Assembly: GCA_903923395.1 (NCBI GenBank)
Contig: CAIXXM010000137.1
Location: forward strand, 1-48,503
Direction: 5' to 3'
DNA length: 48,503 nucleotides
From: an uncultured Acidobacteriia bacterium
GTDB taxonomy: Bacteria; Acidobacteriota; Terriglobia; Bryobacterales; Bryobacteraceae
Positions 19,635 to 27,348 of this stretch are shown piece after piece (position 1 is the first letter of the stretch; every line of letters begins with the position of its first letter). The notes beneath the pieces are model-generated. The model was given only the letters and a program-made list of their open reading frames with translations, was not told the DNA's origin and did not search any database. Position numbers and translations under genes: made by a program.

Positions 19635-20366
19635 TTAAGCGCGGCGGCGCAGGCGGAACGCCGCGACGAGACCGGCGCCAGCCATCAGAAACATGCTGGC
19701 CGGTTCCGGAGTCGGGGTCGTCAGCGCGCTGCTGCTGATGCTGAAGTTGTCGAAATACACGGATGTGTCGCTCGTGGTGCCGTTGTCATTCAGGTTGAAG
19801 TGAATGTTTGAGATCGGGTTGGGACTGCTGCTGCTGCCATAAGTCGCGAGCGTGTAATGCGTACCGCCCGTCGTGATGAAGTCGGCCGTAATTACGCCGC
19901 TCACACGCTTGACGTCAAAGGTGCCGGCAGTCTGTGTGCCAACCTGAGCCGGGAAAATCGTCCCGTTGTACCAGTGAACACCCTGGGAACCGGCGCTGTC
20001 AGAGAGCACAGCGGCTTGCGGATCGTCGTATCCGAATTCCACCTGATTCACCCCGGAGCCGGTGGTCGGGAGCACGGCGTCGTGGAATGACACCGACATA
20101 TCGAAATCGGCGCTGGCGATATCGCCGCCAAAGTCGGCCAGGTCAAACACCACGCTGACATACTTGAAGCCTGATGCGGAACTGGATCCGTTCCAGGACA
20201 GCTTCAACCCGTCCGTGGTCGGGGTCACATCATAAGAGTTGGCGACAGTCTGCACGATGCTGAAGTACGGACTCAAAGTTGTGGACGTCAAAGGGTCCGT
20301 GAAAGTGCTGGCCTGCGCCACCACTGCCAGGCCTGCGACGGCCAGCGCGTTAAATAAAGCTTTCAT
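19635..20366 (-). CDS. PEP-CTERM sorting domain protein
   Basis: 243 residues. Signal peptide about 1-20 (MKALFNALAVAGLAVVAQAS). The middle (about 25-210) is a Ser/Thr/Asp-rich beta-type domain with no recognised catalytic motif. It ends in a classical PEP-CTERM tail: TPEPASMFLMAGAGLVAAFR then the basic RLRRRA. It is therefore expected to be exported, cut by an exosortase and placed on the surface or in extracellular matrix. An AGGAGG ribosome site lies 12 bases upstream of the ATG. The long leader can form three hairpins, and the gene ends in two hairpins with a T-run. It is divergent from the sigma/kinase pair, which could be its regulator, though nothing in the sequence proves that. Confidence 0.88.
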   Translation of the reverse strand: MKALFNALAVAGLAVVAQASTFTDPLTSTTLSPYFSIVQTVANSYDVTPTTDGLKLSWNGSSSASGFKYVSVVFDLADFGGDIASADFDMSVSFHDAVLPTTGSGVNQVEFGYDDPQAAVLSDSAGSQGVHWYNGTIFPAQVGTQTAGTFDVKRVSGVITADFITTGGTHYTLATYGSSSSPNPISNIHFNLNDNGTTSDTSVYFDNFSISSSALTTPTPEPASMFLMAGAGLVAAFRLRRRA

Positions 20367-20686
20367 TAATTATCTACTCCTCCTAACAATGAGATACGGA
20401 GATCTCTTTCTGCGCTGAATCCACCCTGCCATGCCCCCAAAGGCACAGCAAAAGTCCCCGGATTCAAGGCAAGAGATACACCTCCGGCATCGGCTGCGGG
20501 TACACAGTACCGTTGCAAGGTTTAACGCGACAAAAGTACTAAAAAGGGATCATTCGTGCGAGATTTTTTTTGCGTCTTGTATTAAATTGTACTTTTGGGC
20601 CCTTCCATGACAGGTACCTTTGTACTGACACAGAGCCAAACTCTGTGCTGCGATTTACCGTCCGGCGGCCAGGTATAGAACCAGAA
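20367..20686. promoter_or_regulatory. Divergent promoter region and structured leader of the PEP-CTERM gene
   Basis: This 320-base region without a gene separates the PEP-CTERM gene (minus) from the sigma factor (plus). On the minus transcript three hairpins are visible. GGTAC-TGT-GTACC is at 20499-20511. A two-level stem at 20417-20465 has outer GAATCC/GGATTC and inner GCTGTGCC/GGCATGGC (two G-U wobbles). GAGAT/ATCTC at 20391-20406 lies just before the AGGAGG site at 20379-20384. On the plus side, CACAGAG-CCAAA-CTCTGTG (20629-20647) lies ahead of the sigma gene. The AT-rich zone 20540-20595 is the likely promoter area for both directions. No known riboswitch class could be matched. Confidence 0.5.
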
Positions 20687-21250
20687 GTGAATAGCCCCAT
20701 TCCAGACCCCTCTCCTTCCGGGAACACTCCCCCACCCGAACAAACGTTCGAAGGAGAGAAATTCCTCCCGGAGTATTACGCCGAACTCCGCAGAATGGCC
20801 AAGACCCGTTTGGCGGCTGAGCGTCAGGGACATACCCTGCAAGCCACGGCACTGGTGCATGAGGCCTACATGAGAATCGCGCGCCAGGACAAGGTCGATT
20901 GGAGTTCACGCTCCCAGGTATTGACCCTCGCCGCCTGGATGATGCGCCGTATTCTGGTCGATTACGCCAAATCCAGGAAGCGTCAGCGCCGGGGCGACGG
21001 TGTCGCCGTCCAGTTACTCGACCGCCAGACCGATTTCATTGAAGAAGCAAATCCCGACATCGAGCGCCTCGATCTCGCCTTGACTGACCTTGCAGCTTTA
21101 GATCCACGTCAGGCATCCATCGTGGAAATGCGCTACTTTTCCGGACTAAGTGTCGAAGAGACCGCTGCGGCGCTGGGGATTTCCACCGCTACCGTAAAAC
21201 GGGAGTGGCGGACGGCCAGGTTATGGCTTTCGCGGGAGATCTCACGGTAA
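20687..21250 (+). CDS. ECF-type RNA polymerase sigma factor
   Basis: 187 residues from the GTG at 20687. Region 2 is seen in LVHEAYMRIARQDKVDWSSR and the following AAWMMRRILVDYAKSRKRQRRG segment, and region 4 (helix-turn-helix) in LDPRQASIVEMRYFSGLSVE followed by ETAAALGISTATVKREWRTA. The pattern fits the ECF group catalogued as TIGR02999, common in acidobacteria and planctomycetes, usually 180-190 residues. The frame is open further upstream to a TTG at 20570, but that extra part is Pro-rich and not family-like. Its TAA stop overlaps the kinase ATG (TAATG), so the kinase is translated with it, which fits control of the sigma factor by phosphorylation rather than by an anti-sigma factor (inference). 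Confidence 0.88.
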   Translation: MNSPIPDPSPSGNTPPPEQTFEGEKFLPEYYAELRRMAKTRLAAERQGHTLQATALVHEAYMRIARQDKVDWSSRSQVLTLAAWMMRRILVDYAKSRKRQRRGDGVAVQLLDRQTDFIEEANPDIERLDLALTDLAALDPRQASIVEMRYFSGLSVEETAAALGISTATVKREWRTARLWLSREISR

Positions 21251-22164
21251 TGCCATCCCGTAGATGGTTGCGGGCGAAACAAATTCTGGACGCCGCCGAA
21301 CTAATTCCGGCCAGCGAGATGACACAATTTGTAACAAAAGAGTGCGGCGATGATATCGAATTGCGGCACGAAGTAGAGACACTTCTTGCTCTGGATGGTC
21401 ACGCCGTTATCCCGAAGCACTTCGAACCACATCCGGAAGATATCCCTGAAGTCCCGCAGTTGATAGAAGACTTCCGCCTCGTGGGGCTACTCGGGAAGGG
21501 CGGCACCGGTTCTGTATACCGTGCCGTGCGGGAGACTGACGGTTACACCGCAGCCATCAAACTCAGCCAGCTAAGCTCCACAAACCAGCAGGTCCGGCGG
21601 CAGGGCATTCTCGAAACGCTGCGCCACCCGAACATTCCCCGCCTGATCAGCAAAGGTAAGGTTTCCGGTGTCTGGAAATACGTGATCCGCGAATTTGTGG
21701 ACGGTATTCCCGCGCACCAGTGGATTGCAGCCAGAACCGACGGCGGCCGCGGAGCACTGGACCGCTTTCTCAAGGTCTGCTCCATCGCTGCGTATCTTCA
21801 TGCCAACGGTATTGTGCACGGTGATCTGAAGCCAGCCAACATTCTCGTCTCGGCCGACAACGAACCCCACCTGATCGACTTTGGAAACGCCGTGCGCCCC
21901 GGAAGCAAAGACACCCGGATGAAACACGACATCGCCCGGTTCACTCCCGCGTTTGCAAGCCCGGAACAAATGTCCGGCGGGCGGATCACTCCTGCTTCCG
22001 ACGTCTACTCACTGGGAGTTTGGCTCGCGCAGATCACCACTAATACCGGTTACGCAGAAAACCCCGGTCTCGCGGCAACACTCCAGAAGGCGAAGTCCAC
22101 GGACCCCTCCAGTCGGCATGCGACGGCCCAAGATCTGTATGACGAGGTGCTGGCAGTTTCCTAG
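21250..22164 (+). CDS. Serine/threonine protein kinase paired with the ECF sigma factor
   Basis: 304 residues from the ATG inside TAATG. About 75 N-terminal residues (helical, PSRRWLRAKQILDAAELIP type) precede the kinase domain. The nucleotide loop is GKGGTGSVY (82-90), the lysine is K104 in AAIKL, the catalytic loop reads VHGDLKPANIL with D192 (HGD in place of the usual HRD), and the metal motif is DFG at 210-212. SPEQMSGGRITPASDVYSLG marks the activation segment and helix F. Unlike most acidobacterial kinases of this family it has no membrane segment and no C-terminal sensor repeats, so it is a short cytosolic kinase. Its coupling to the sigma gene points to the sigma factor or its regulator as target. 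Confidence 0.92.
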   Translation: MPSRRWLRAKQILDAAELIPASEMTQFVTKECGDDIELRHEVETLLALDGHAVIPKHFEPHPEDIPEVPQLIEDFRLVGLLGKGGTGSVYRAVRETDGYTAAIKLSQLSSTNQQVRRQGILETLRHPNIPRLISKGKVSGVWKYVIREFVDGIPAHQWIAARTDGGRGALDRFLKVCSIAAYLHANGIVHGDLKPANILVSADNEPHLIDFGNAVRPGSKDTRMKHDIARFTPAFASPEQMSGGRITPASDVYSLGVWLAQITTNTGYAENPGLAATLQKAKSTDPSSRHATAQDLYDEVLAVS

Positions 22165-22192
22165 GCGCCGGCGGCAAGGCTGGAATATGGAA

Positions 22193-22269
22193 TGGTGGGC
22201 CTGTGCAGACTCGAACTGCAGACCTCTTCCGTGTCAAGGAAGCGCTCTAACCAACTGAGCTACAGGCCC
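22193..22269 (-). tRNA. tRNA-Val (anticodon GAC)
   Basis: A complete cloverleaf is read on the minus strand. The acceptor stem is GGGCCTG/CAGGCCC with discriminator A and encoded CCA. The D arm is GCTCAGTTGGTTAGAGC. The anticodon stem-loop CTTCC-TTGACAC-GGAAG has GAC at positions 34-36. The T arm is CTGCAGTTCGAGTCTGCAG-like with the TTCGAGTC loop. It lies between the kinase stop and the DUF72 gene. Confidence 0.95.
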
Positions 22270-22308
22270 ATTCAGGTGCGAAACTTCAGTATACCAGTCA
22301 CCCCACCG

Positions 22309-23262
22309 TTATGTCGTCACCGCCACGATCGTTCCCGGTGAATTCCCCTCCAGCCGGTTGTTCACAAACAAAATCGCGGCCATCCCCTCAGTCTGCGCAA
22401 TGCTGACCAACTCCTTCAACCCCTGCCTGGCCGATGGATTGACATCCTGCACTTCCCTGTAGGGCGAGAAACTCTGCACCGCCTCCTCATACGTCCGTCC
22501 CTTCCGCAGCAGTGCCCGCGCCACCAGAAAATCCGCCGTCCGCGATTCCCGCATCGCCAACTGCTCCGGCAACTCCGGCATCCGCGTCCAGGCGTTGTAG
22601 ACATGCGCCACATTATGCGACCGCAGGCACGCGAAATACTCCGGCTTCAGGAAATCCGCATTTCGGATCTCCACCCCATACCGCCACCCCGCGGGCAACT
22701 GCGCCAAAAAGGGATCCAGCGCCCGCGTGAACTCCAGCGCCGACCCGAACGTGTTCTGCCGGAACGTCCCAAACTCAAAGATCAGCACGCCCGTCTGCGA
22801 TTGCCACGGCTGGATCGCCCGCAGAAACGCATCATGGAACAATTGCGCATCCAGAAACGCTGGATTTGCCGTGCCGGCCAGCGCCCCATACCGCGCATGC
22901 ATCGGCCACTGCGGCACGGTAATCTGCTCTGGAATCTTGAAGCCGAACTGGAATCCCGGTGGGGTCTGCGCGAAGAGCTTCTGCCAAAAGGCGACCGTCG
23001 GGAACTGGTAGAACGCAAAATCGCCGCAGACTGTCGGGAACACCGTGGCATATTCGCTGAGGCAGCGTTCCTCGAAGGCCTTCTTCGAAAACCGCCCGCG
23101 CGTCATATAGAGCTCGCGGCGGTAGATCTGGTCGAGCCAGCCTTCATACTTCCAGGAACTGCCGCCGATGCGGATATTCTGCTCCGCCAGCCGCGCCAGC
23201 CTGTCCCGAAAGCCATCCCGGTCAAAGCGCAGCGGCGGGGCAAGGTCGAAAAGCGTATCCAT
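22309..23262 (-). CDS. DUF72 (YecE-like) protein
   Basis: 317 residues, the usual DUF72 length. Family landmarks are IRIGGSSWKYEGWLDQIY near the N-terminus, FYQFPTVAFWQKLFAQTPPG, FGFKIPEQITVPQWP, GVLIFEFGTF and YGVEIRNADFL. The fold is a TIM-like barrel with a buried conserved site; no reaction has been firmly assigned to the family. It is a soluble cytosolic protein. It is the last gene of a minus-strand run with two small secreted proteins (16-base gap) and lies just upstream of the tRNA-Val gene on the same strand. ATG start with no competing upstream start. Confidence 0.92.
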   Translation of the reverse strand: MDTLFDLAPPLRFDRDGFRDRLARLAEQNIRIGGSSWKYEGWLDQIYRRELYMTRGRFSKKAFEERCLSEYATVFPTVCGDFAFYQFPTVAFWQKLFAQTPPGFQFGFKIPEQITVPQWPMHARYGALAGTANPAFLDAQLFHDAFLRAIQPWQSQTGVLIFEFGTFRQNTFGSALEFTRALDPFLAQLPAGWRYGVEIRNADFLKPEYFACLRSHNVAHVYNAWTRMPELPEQLAMRESRTADFLVARALLRKGRTYEEAVQSFSPYREVQDVNPSARQGLKELVSIAQTEGMAAILFVNNRLEGNSPGTIVAVTT

Positions 23263-23278
23263 CTGTCAAATGGTCCGC

Positions 23279-23698
23279 TTAAATCGGCTGCCCGGCCTTC
23301 CCCACATACACATAGGTCACTTCCGTGGGTTCCTTCGCCGCGGCTTCCGCCTTCTTGCGGTCCTCTGCCAGCATCTTGCGATCCTCCGCGGGGAAGACGT
23401 TGCGGGCCTCAATGCTCTCAATATCTTTCAGCGCCGAAAGGATCTTCTTCTTATTTACCTTGTGCTGGTCCCGCCGGTCCGCCGCAGCTTGCCCCAAAAC
23501 CAGATTGGCCTGGTCAATCTTCGCCCGGTCCGCGCCGGAAAGCCGCGACGCGTGCGCCACCGCCGACCCCAGGTCGTTCTGCAGCTTCTCAAACGGAATC
23601 GCCCGGTTCCCGATTTCGCGCGGGTCCACCGGCATCCCTTTTTTCTGCGCGAGCAACACGCCCGCAAACGCGAGTGCAATCAGTATCCGCATGGTCAT
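23279..23698 (-). CDS. Small secreted hypothetical protein
   Basis: 139 residues. A short signal peptide (about 1-17, ending VLLAQ) is followed by a charged, mainly helical body rich in Ala, Lys, Asp and Arg (KVNKKKILSALKDIESIEAR, then EDRKMLAEDRKKAEAAAKEP) and a short beta-like end TYVYVGKAGQPI. No family was recognised. Its ATG overlaps the stop of the upstream secreted protein (ATGA), so the two are translated together and may act together in the periplasm. A start at the second ATG (MRIL) would shorten it by two residues. Confidence 0.7.
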   Translation of the reverse strand: MTMRILIALAFAGVLLAQKKGMPVDPREIGNRAIPFEKLQNDLGSAVAHASRLSGADRAKIDQANLVLGQAAADRRDQHKVNKKKILSALKDIESIEARNVFPAEDRKMLAEDRKKAEAAAKEPTEVTYVYVGKAGQPI

Positions 23699-24291
23699 TT
23701 CACCGGTATCTCGAAGTAGAACAGCTCTTCACCGCTCCCTGCATGTGTTAACCCCGAAATAATCACTGTGGCCGCAGCCGAAGTCGAAGTTTGAAAATAA
23801 AAGAAGCCAGAAGCCGTCTCGCCGGGTGCCAGCACCGGGGCAGAGAAGGCCCGCCCTTCAATCGTCCAGTCAGACAGCGGACCGGGCTTCGTCTTCGCAA
23901 TCCGCAACCCGCCCAGCGGAGCATTCACCGTTTTGGGCCGCTGCACGCCATCCAGATAACGCACTTCCGAGGCTGGCGTATTCTCCACCTTGGTCCGGTC
24001 CGGCAGAACGTAACGCAGCTTCATCCGGTTCAGATTGATGGCGTCTTTCCCCTTGTTCTCAATCACCACCAGCACCGGCAGCACCCCGTGCCGGAAAGGG
24101 TTCACTTTGCCGAACGGCTCTTTGGTCTGCTCATCCGTCTCATACTGCTCCACCGCGATCGTAACGTTCTCACTGGTCTGCTTGTTCGCGTAACTGCTGG
24201 CAGGCTTTGCCTTGAATTCCGGATGATCCGCCGCGCTCACCGCTATACTCACACACAGGAACGCAACAACTGTTTTCGACACCGGCCGCAA
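23695..24291 (-). CDS. Secreted hypothetical protein, TTG start
   Basis: 198 residues. Signal peptide about 1-20 (FLCVSIAVSAA). The mature part looks like a beta-sandwich: VTIAVEQYETDEQTKEPFG, VLVVIENKGKDAINLNRMKL, and VLAPGETASGFFYFQTS resemble intracellular or periplasmic Ig-like domains that carry no catalytic motif. The TTG start is chosen because GGAGGA lies 8-9 bases before it; a GTG nine bases further in has worse spacing. The ribosome site therefore lies within the first codons of the divergent lipid A enzyme gene. It overlaps the next gene by ATGA. Function unknown. Confidence 0.7.
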   Translation of the reverse strand: MRPVSKTVVAFLCVSIAVSAADHPEFKAKPASSYANKQTSENVTIAVEQYETDEQTKEPFGKVNPFRHGVLPVLVVIENKGKDAINLNRMKLRYVLPDRTKVENTPASEVRYLDGVQRPKTVNAPLGGLRIAKTKPGPLSDWTIEGRAFSAPVLAPGETASGFFYFQTSTSAAATVIISGLTHAGSGEELFYFEIPVK

Positions 24292-24292
24292 A

Positions 24293-26599
24293 GTGATCTT
24301 CCTCCTCTATCGGGTGCTGCAAGGCCTGGCCTCGCCAGCACTTCTAGTCTACTTTCTTTGGCGGGGCTTGCGGGACAAGCGCTACTTCGCCACGCTCGAC
24401 GAACGCCTCGGCACACTGCCGTCTTCATGGAAGCAGACCGCCGCGGGAGCAATCTGGTTGCATGCGGTTTCCGTCGGGGAAATCATCGCCGCCATTCCCC
24501 TGCTTGCCGCCCTTCGCCAAGCCCGCCCGCGCATCAAAATCTTCGTCAGCACCACCACCCTCGCGGGCCACCAAACCGCCGACACGCGCCTTACCGGCCT
24601 CGCCGACGGTGTCTTCTACTGCCCCCTCGATACCGCCTGGTGCGTGCGCCGCGTCCTGCGCCACCTCCGGCCCTCACTGGTCCTCATCATGGAGACCGAA
24701 ATCTGGCCCAACCTCTTCCGGGAAGTCACACGCACCGATGCCGGACTCATGATCCTCAACGGCCGCATCTCAGACCGCGCTCTGCCCCGCTACCGTAAGT
24801 TTTCCGCAGCCTTCCGCCCCGTGCTGCGGCTTTGTGACCAGATCCTTGTCCAGTCCGACGAAATGGCCCGCCGCTACATCACCGCCGGAGCCGCCCCGGA
24901 ACAAGTCACCGCCGCCGGCAATCTGAAATACGATTTCACCCCCGCAGGCCAGCCGCCCGCACCACCCGTGCGCGCTTTCGTGGAAGCCTCCCCGGCCCCG
25001 CTCTGGATCGCCGCCAGTACCTCCGCCGATGACCACGCCGAAGAAGAGGATGCCGTCCTCCACGCACAAACCCAACTCCCCGGCTGGCGTCTGATCCTCG
25101 TCCCCCGCAAGCCCGAACGCTTCGAACACGTCGCGCGCAAACTCACCGCCGCCAACCTTTCCTGGACCCGCCGCACCCAGCTTGACAACCCCTCCGCCGA
25201 CATCCTGCTGCTCGATACCGTCGGCGAACTGAGTAGCCTCTTTCCACTCGCGGACGTGGTCTTCATGGGCGGCTCCCTCGTCGAAAAGGGCGGTCACAAC
25301 ATCCTCGAACCCGCGGCCTGCGGCAAGCCCGTCATCGCCGGCCCGCACATGGAAAACTTTCAGGACATCGCCGACCATTTTGAGGCCCGCAACGCCTGGC
25401 TTCCCATTCCGGACGGCAGCCATCTCGCCAGCGCTATCCTGCAAGCCCATCGCGACAACACCCTCGGGCCCGCCGCCAAAGCCGCCGCCGATGAGAAGCG
25501 CGGAGCCACCGCCCGCACCCTCACCGCACTGCTTTCTCTTTACGATTCCCGCCTGCCCCGCTTCCGCCCCCCGCAGCCGCTCTTCGCCATCGAATGGTTC
25601 CTGGCCCAGCTCTGGAAGTACGGCAGCCAGTTGGACCGCAACAGCAAACGCACGCGCACCCGGCGGCTGCCTGTCCCGGTCATCAGCGTGGGGAATATTA
25701 CTGCGGGCGGCACCGGCAAGACCCCCGTGACCATTGAACTGCTGCGTCACCTGCCCAATTCCGGCCTGCTCATGTGCGGTTATGGCCGCGACGCCCGCAA
25801 ACCTGTCGTTCTCCCGAACTCCCAAACCCGCCTGCCCCTCAGCCACACCGGCGACGAAGCTCAGCTCTACCAGGGCCTCATCGATATCCCCATCGGCATC
25901 GCCGCCGACCGCTTTGAGGCGGGCGAACTGCTGCTGCGCCAAGTCCAGCCCGAACGCCTCCTGCTCGACGATGGCTTCCAGCACCTGCAACTCGCCCGTG
26001 ACTTCGATCTCGTCCTGGTCGACGCGCTGCACCCCTTTGGCGACGGCGAACTGCTGCCCCTCGGGCGCCTCCGCGAGCCACTCGAAGGACTTGCCCGCGC
26101 CAGCGCCTTTCTCATCACGCGCAGTGATGAAGTGCCCTGCGTCGCTGCCATAGAACACGTGTTGCGGCGCTACAACCCTGCCGCGCCCATCTACCGCGCC
26201 AAGACCGTACCCGCGGCATGGCGCACCTTCGGCGGACGCCCCGCCAGCCAGGAGGAAGTCAGCGACGGACCCGCCATCGCCTTCTGCGGCTTGGGCAATC
26301 CCCATTCCTTCTGGCGCTCGCTCGGGCAACTCGGCCTCGCCCCCAGAGAGCAGATCAGCTTTGATGACCATCACCGCTACTCGCCCGTGGAATTGCGCCG
26401 CCTCGTTCGCCACGCCACCGATATCGGCTGCGAAATCCTGCTCACCACCGCCAAAGATGCGGTCAATCTCTGCGAAGGTTGCGAAGGCCTGATCCAGCCT
26501 CTGCGCTGCTATTGGCTGGAGATCGGCGTGGAGATCGAAGGCCTGGAGCAACTGCTGCAGCAGATCGCTGATACAATCCGCTGTTGGCGCAAAATATGA
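24293..26599 (+). CDS. waaA-lpxK: Fused Kdo transferase (WaaA) and lipid A 4'-kinase (LpxK)
   Basis: 768 residues joining two lipid A enzymes that act one after the other at the inner membrane. Residues about 1-420 are WaaA/KdtA, with an N-terminal membrane anchor (LLYRVLQGLASPALLVYFLW), HAVSVGEIIAAIPLL with the catalytic glutamate near 62, ILMETEIWPN-type motif (LIMETEIWPNL), and the donor site MGGSLVEKGGHNILEPAACG. Residues about 430-768 are LpxK, with the P-loop SVGNITAGGTGKTPV near 473, the CGYGRD and GDEAQLY motifs, and LLDDGFQHLQLARDFD. LpxK phosphorylates the 4' position to give lipid IVA, and WaaA then adds Kdo. Usual lengths are about 420 and 330, so both halves look complete. GTG start; no good ribosome site precedes it. 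Confidence 0.93.
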   Translation: MIFLLYRVLQGLASPALLVYFLWRGLRDKRYFATLDERLGTLPSSWKQTAAGAIWLHAVSVGEIIAAIPLLAALRQARPRIKIFVSTTTLAGHQTADTRLTGLADGVFYCPLDTAWCVRRVLRHLRPSLVLIMETEIWPNLFREVTRTDAGLMILNGRISDRALPRYRKFSAAFRPVLRLCDQILVQSDEMARRYITAGAAPEQVTAAGNLKYDFTPAGQPPAPPVRAFVEASPAPLWIAASTSADDHAEEEDAVLHAQTQLPGWRLILVPRKPERFEHVARKLTAANLSWTRRTQLDNPSADILLLDTVGELSSLFPLADVVFMGGSLVEKGGHNILEPAACGKPVIAGPHMENFQDIADHFEARNAWLPIPDGSHLASAILQAHRDNTLGPAAKAAADEKRGATARTLTALLSLYDSRLPRFRPPQPLFAIEWFLAQLWKYGSQLDRNSKRTRTRRLPVPVISVGNITAGGTGKTPVTIELLRHLPNSGLLMCGYGRDARKPVVLPNSQTRLPLSHTGDEAQLYQGLIDIPIGIAADRFEAGELLLRQVQPERLLLDDGFQHLQLARDFDLVLVDALHPFGDGELLPLGRLREPLEGLARASAFLITRSDEVPCVAAIEHVLRRYNPAAPIYRAKTVPAAWRTFGGRPASQEEVSDGPAIAFCGLGNPHSFWRSLGQLGLAPREQISFDDHHRYSPVELRRLVRHATDIGCEILLTTAKDAVNLCEGCEGLIQPLRCYWLEIGVEIEGLEQLLQQIADTIRCWRKI

Positions 26600-27348
26600 A
26601 AGAACTCCAGGGACGCACCGCCCTCGTGACCGGTGCCAGCAAGGGGCTGGGCAAAGCCATGTCAATCGCCCTCGCCGCGCAGGGGGCCTCTGTGGCGCTG
26701 GTCGCGCGCGACCGGGCCAGACTCGAAGAGACCGCCGCGGAGATCCACGCCGCCGGTGGCATTGCCGAAGTCTTCACCGCAGACGCCACCATCGAAGCCG
26801 ATTACCTGCGGCTCGATCAGGAAGTCTCCACCAAACTCGGCAAGGTGCAGATCCTGGTCAACAACGCCGGCATGAACCTGCGCAAGAACATCACGGATTT
26901 CACGCTCGAAGAATGGAAGCTCGTCATCGACACCAATCTCACCAGCGTCTTCCTCGGCTGCCGCCAGTTTGTCCCGCATATGAAGGGAACCGGCTATGGA
27001 CGCATCATCAATTTGACCTCCATGATGGCCCATATCTCACTGCCGCAGCGGACTGCGTATTCTTCCAGCAAGGCCGCGATTCTGGGCCTCACCAAAGCTC
27101 TGGCGCTCGAACTGGCCCCCGAAGGCATCACCGTCAATGGCATCAGCCCCGGCCCCATTGCCACGGAAATCAATGCGCCCATTCTCAACAACCCCGAACT
27201 CAACGCCAGCTTCGTCGCCAAAATCCCCGTTGGCCGCTGGGGCAAAGTGGAAGAGATCGGGGCCCTGGCTGCTTATCTCTGCCGGGAAGAAGCCGGCTTT
27301 ATTACTGGAACAGATATCTTGATCGATGGAGGCTGGTGTGCCCAATAA
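26596..27348 (+). CDS. Short-chain dehydrogenase/reductase
   Basis: 250 residues. Classical SDR features are present: the NAD(P) site TGASKGLG, NNAG, the catalytic serine in NLTSMM, the YSSSK tyrosine and lysine, PGPIATEI, and the C-terminal GTDILIDGGW. The sequence resembles the FabG and gluconate 5-dehydrogenase group; the substrate cannot be told from sequence alone. The ATG overlaps the waaA-lpxK stop as ATGA, which favours it over the in-frame TTG twelve bases upstream. The following sugar-binding protein overlaps its end by 11 bases, so all three genes form one coupled unit. A sugar or sugar-acid substrate fits the neighbour better than fatty acids (inference). Confidence 0.9.
   Translation: MKELQGRTALVTGASKGLGKAMSIALAAQGASVALVARDRARLEETAAEIHAAGGIAEVFTADATIEADYLRLDQEVSTKLGKVQILVNNAGMNLRKNITDFTLEEWKLVIDTNLTSVFLGCRQFVPHMKGTGYGRIINLTSMMAHISLPQRTAYSSSKAAILGLTKALALELAPEGITVNGISPGPIATEINAPILNNPELNASFVAKIPVGRWGKVEEIGALAAYLCREEAGFITGTDILIDGGWCAQ

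Noticed and set aside
20367-20515. Cyclic di-GMP-I (GEMM) riboswitch in the PEP-CTERM leader
   Set aside because: GCAA and GGTAC pieces looked suggestive, but the required GCAAAGCC core and the pairing of the outer stem are absent.
20570-20686. Upstream TTG start for the ECF sigma factor
   Set aside because: It would add 39 residues unlike the family; the GTG at 20687 gives the usual length.
24770-26665. 631-codon minus-strand frame opposite waaA-lpxK
   Set aside because: Shadow of a GC-rich gene; the plus-strand protein has full catalytic motifs.
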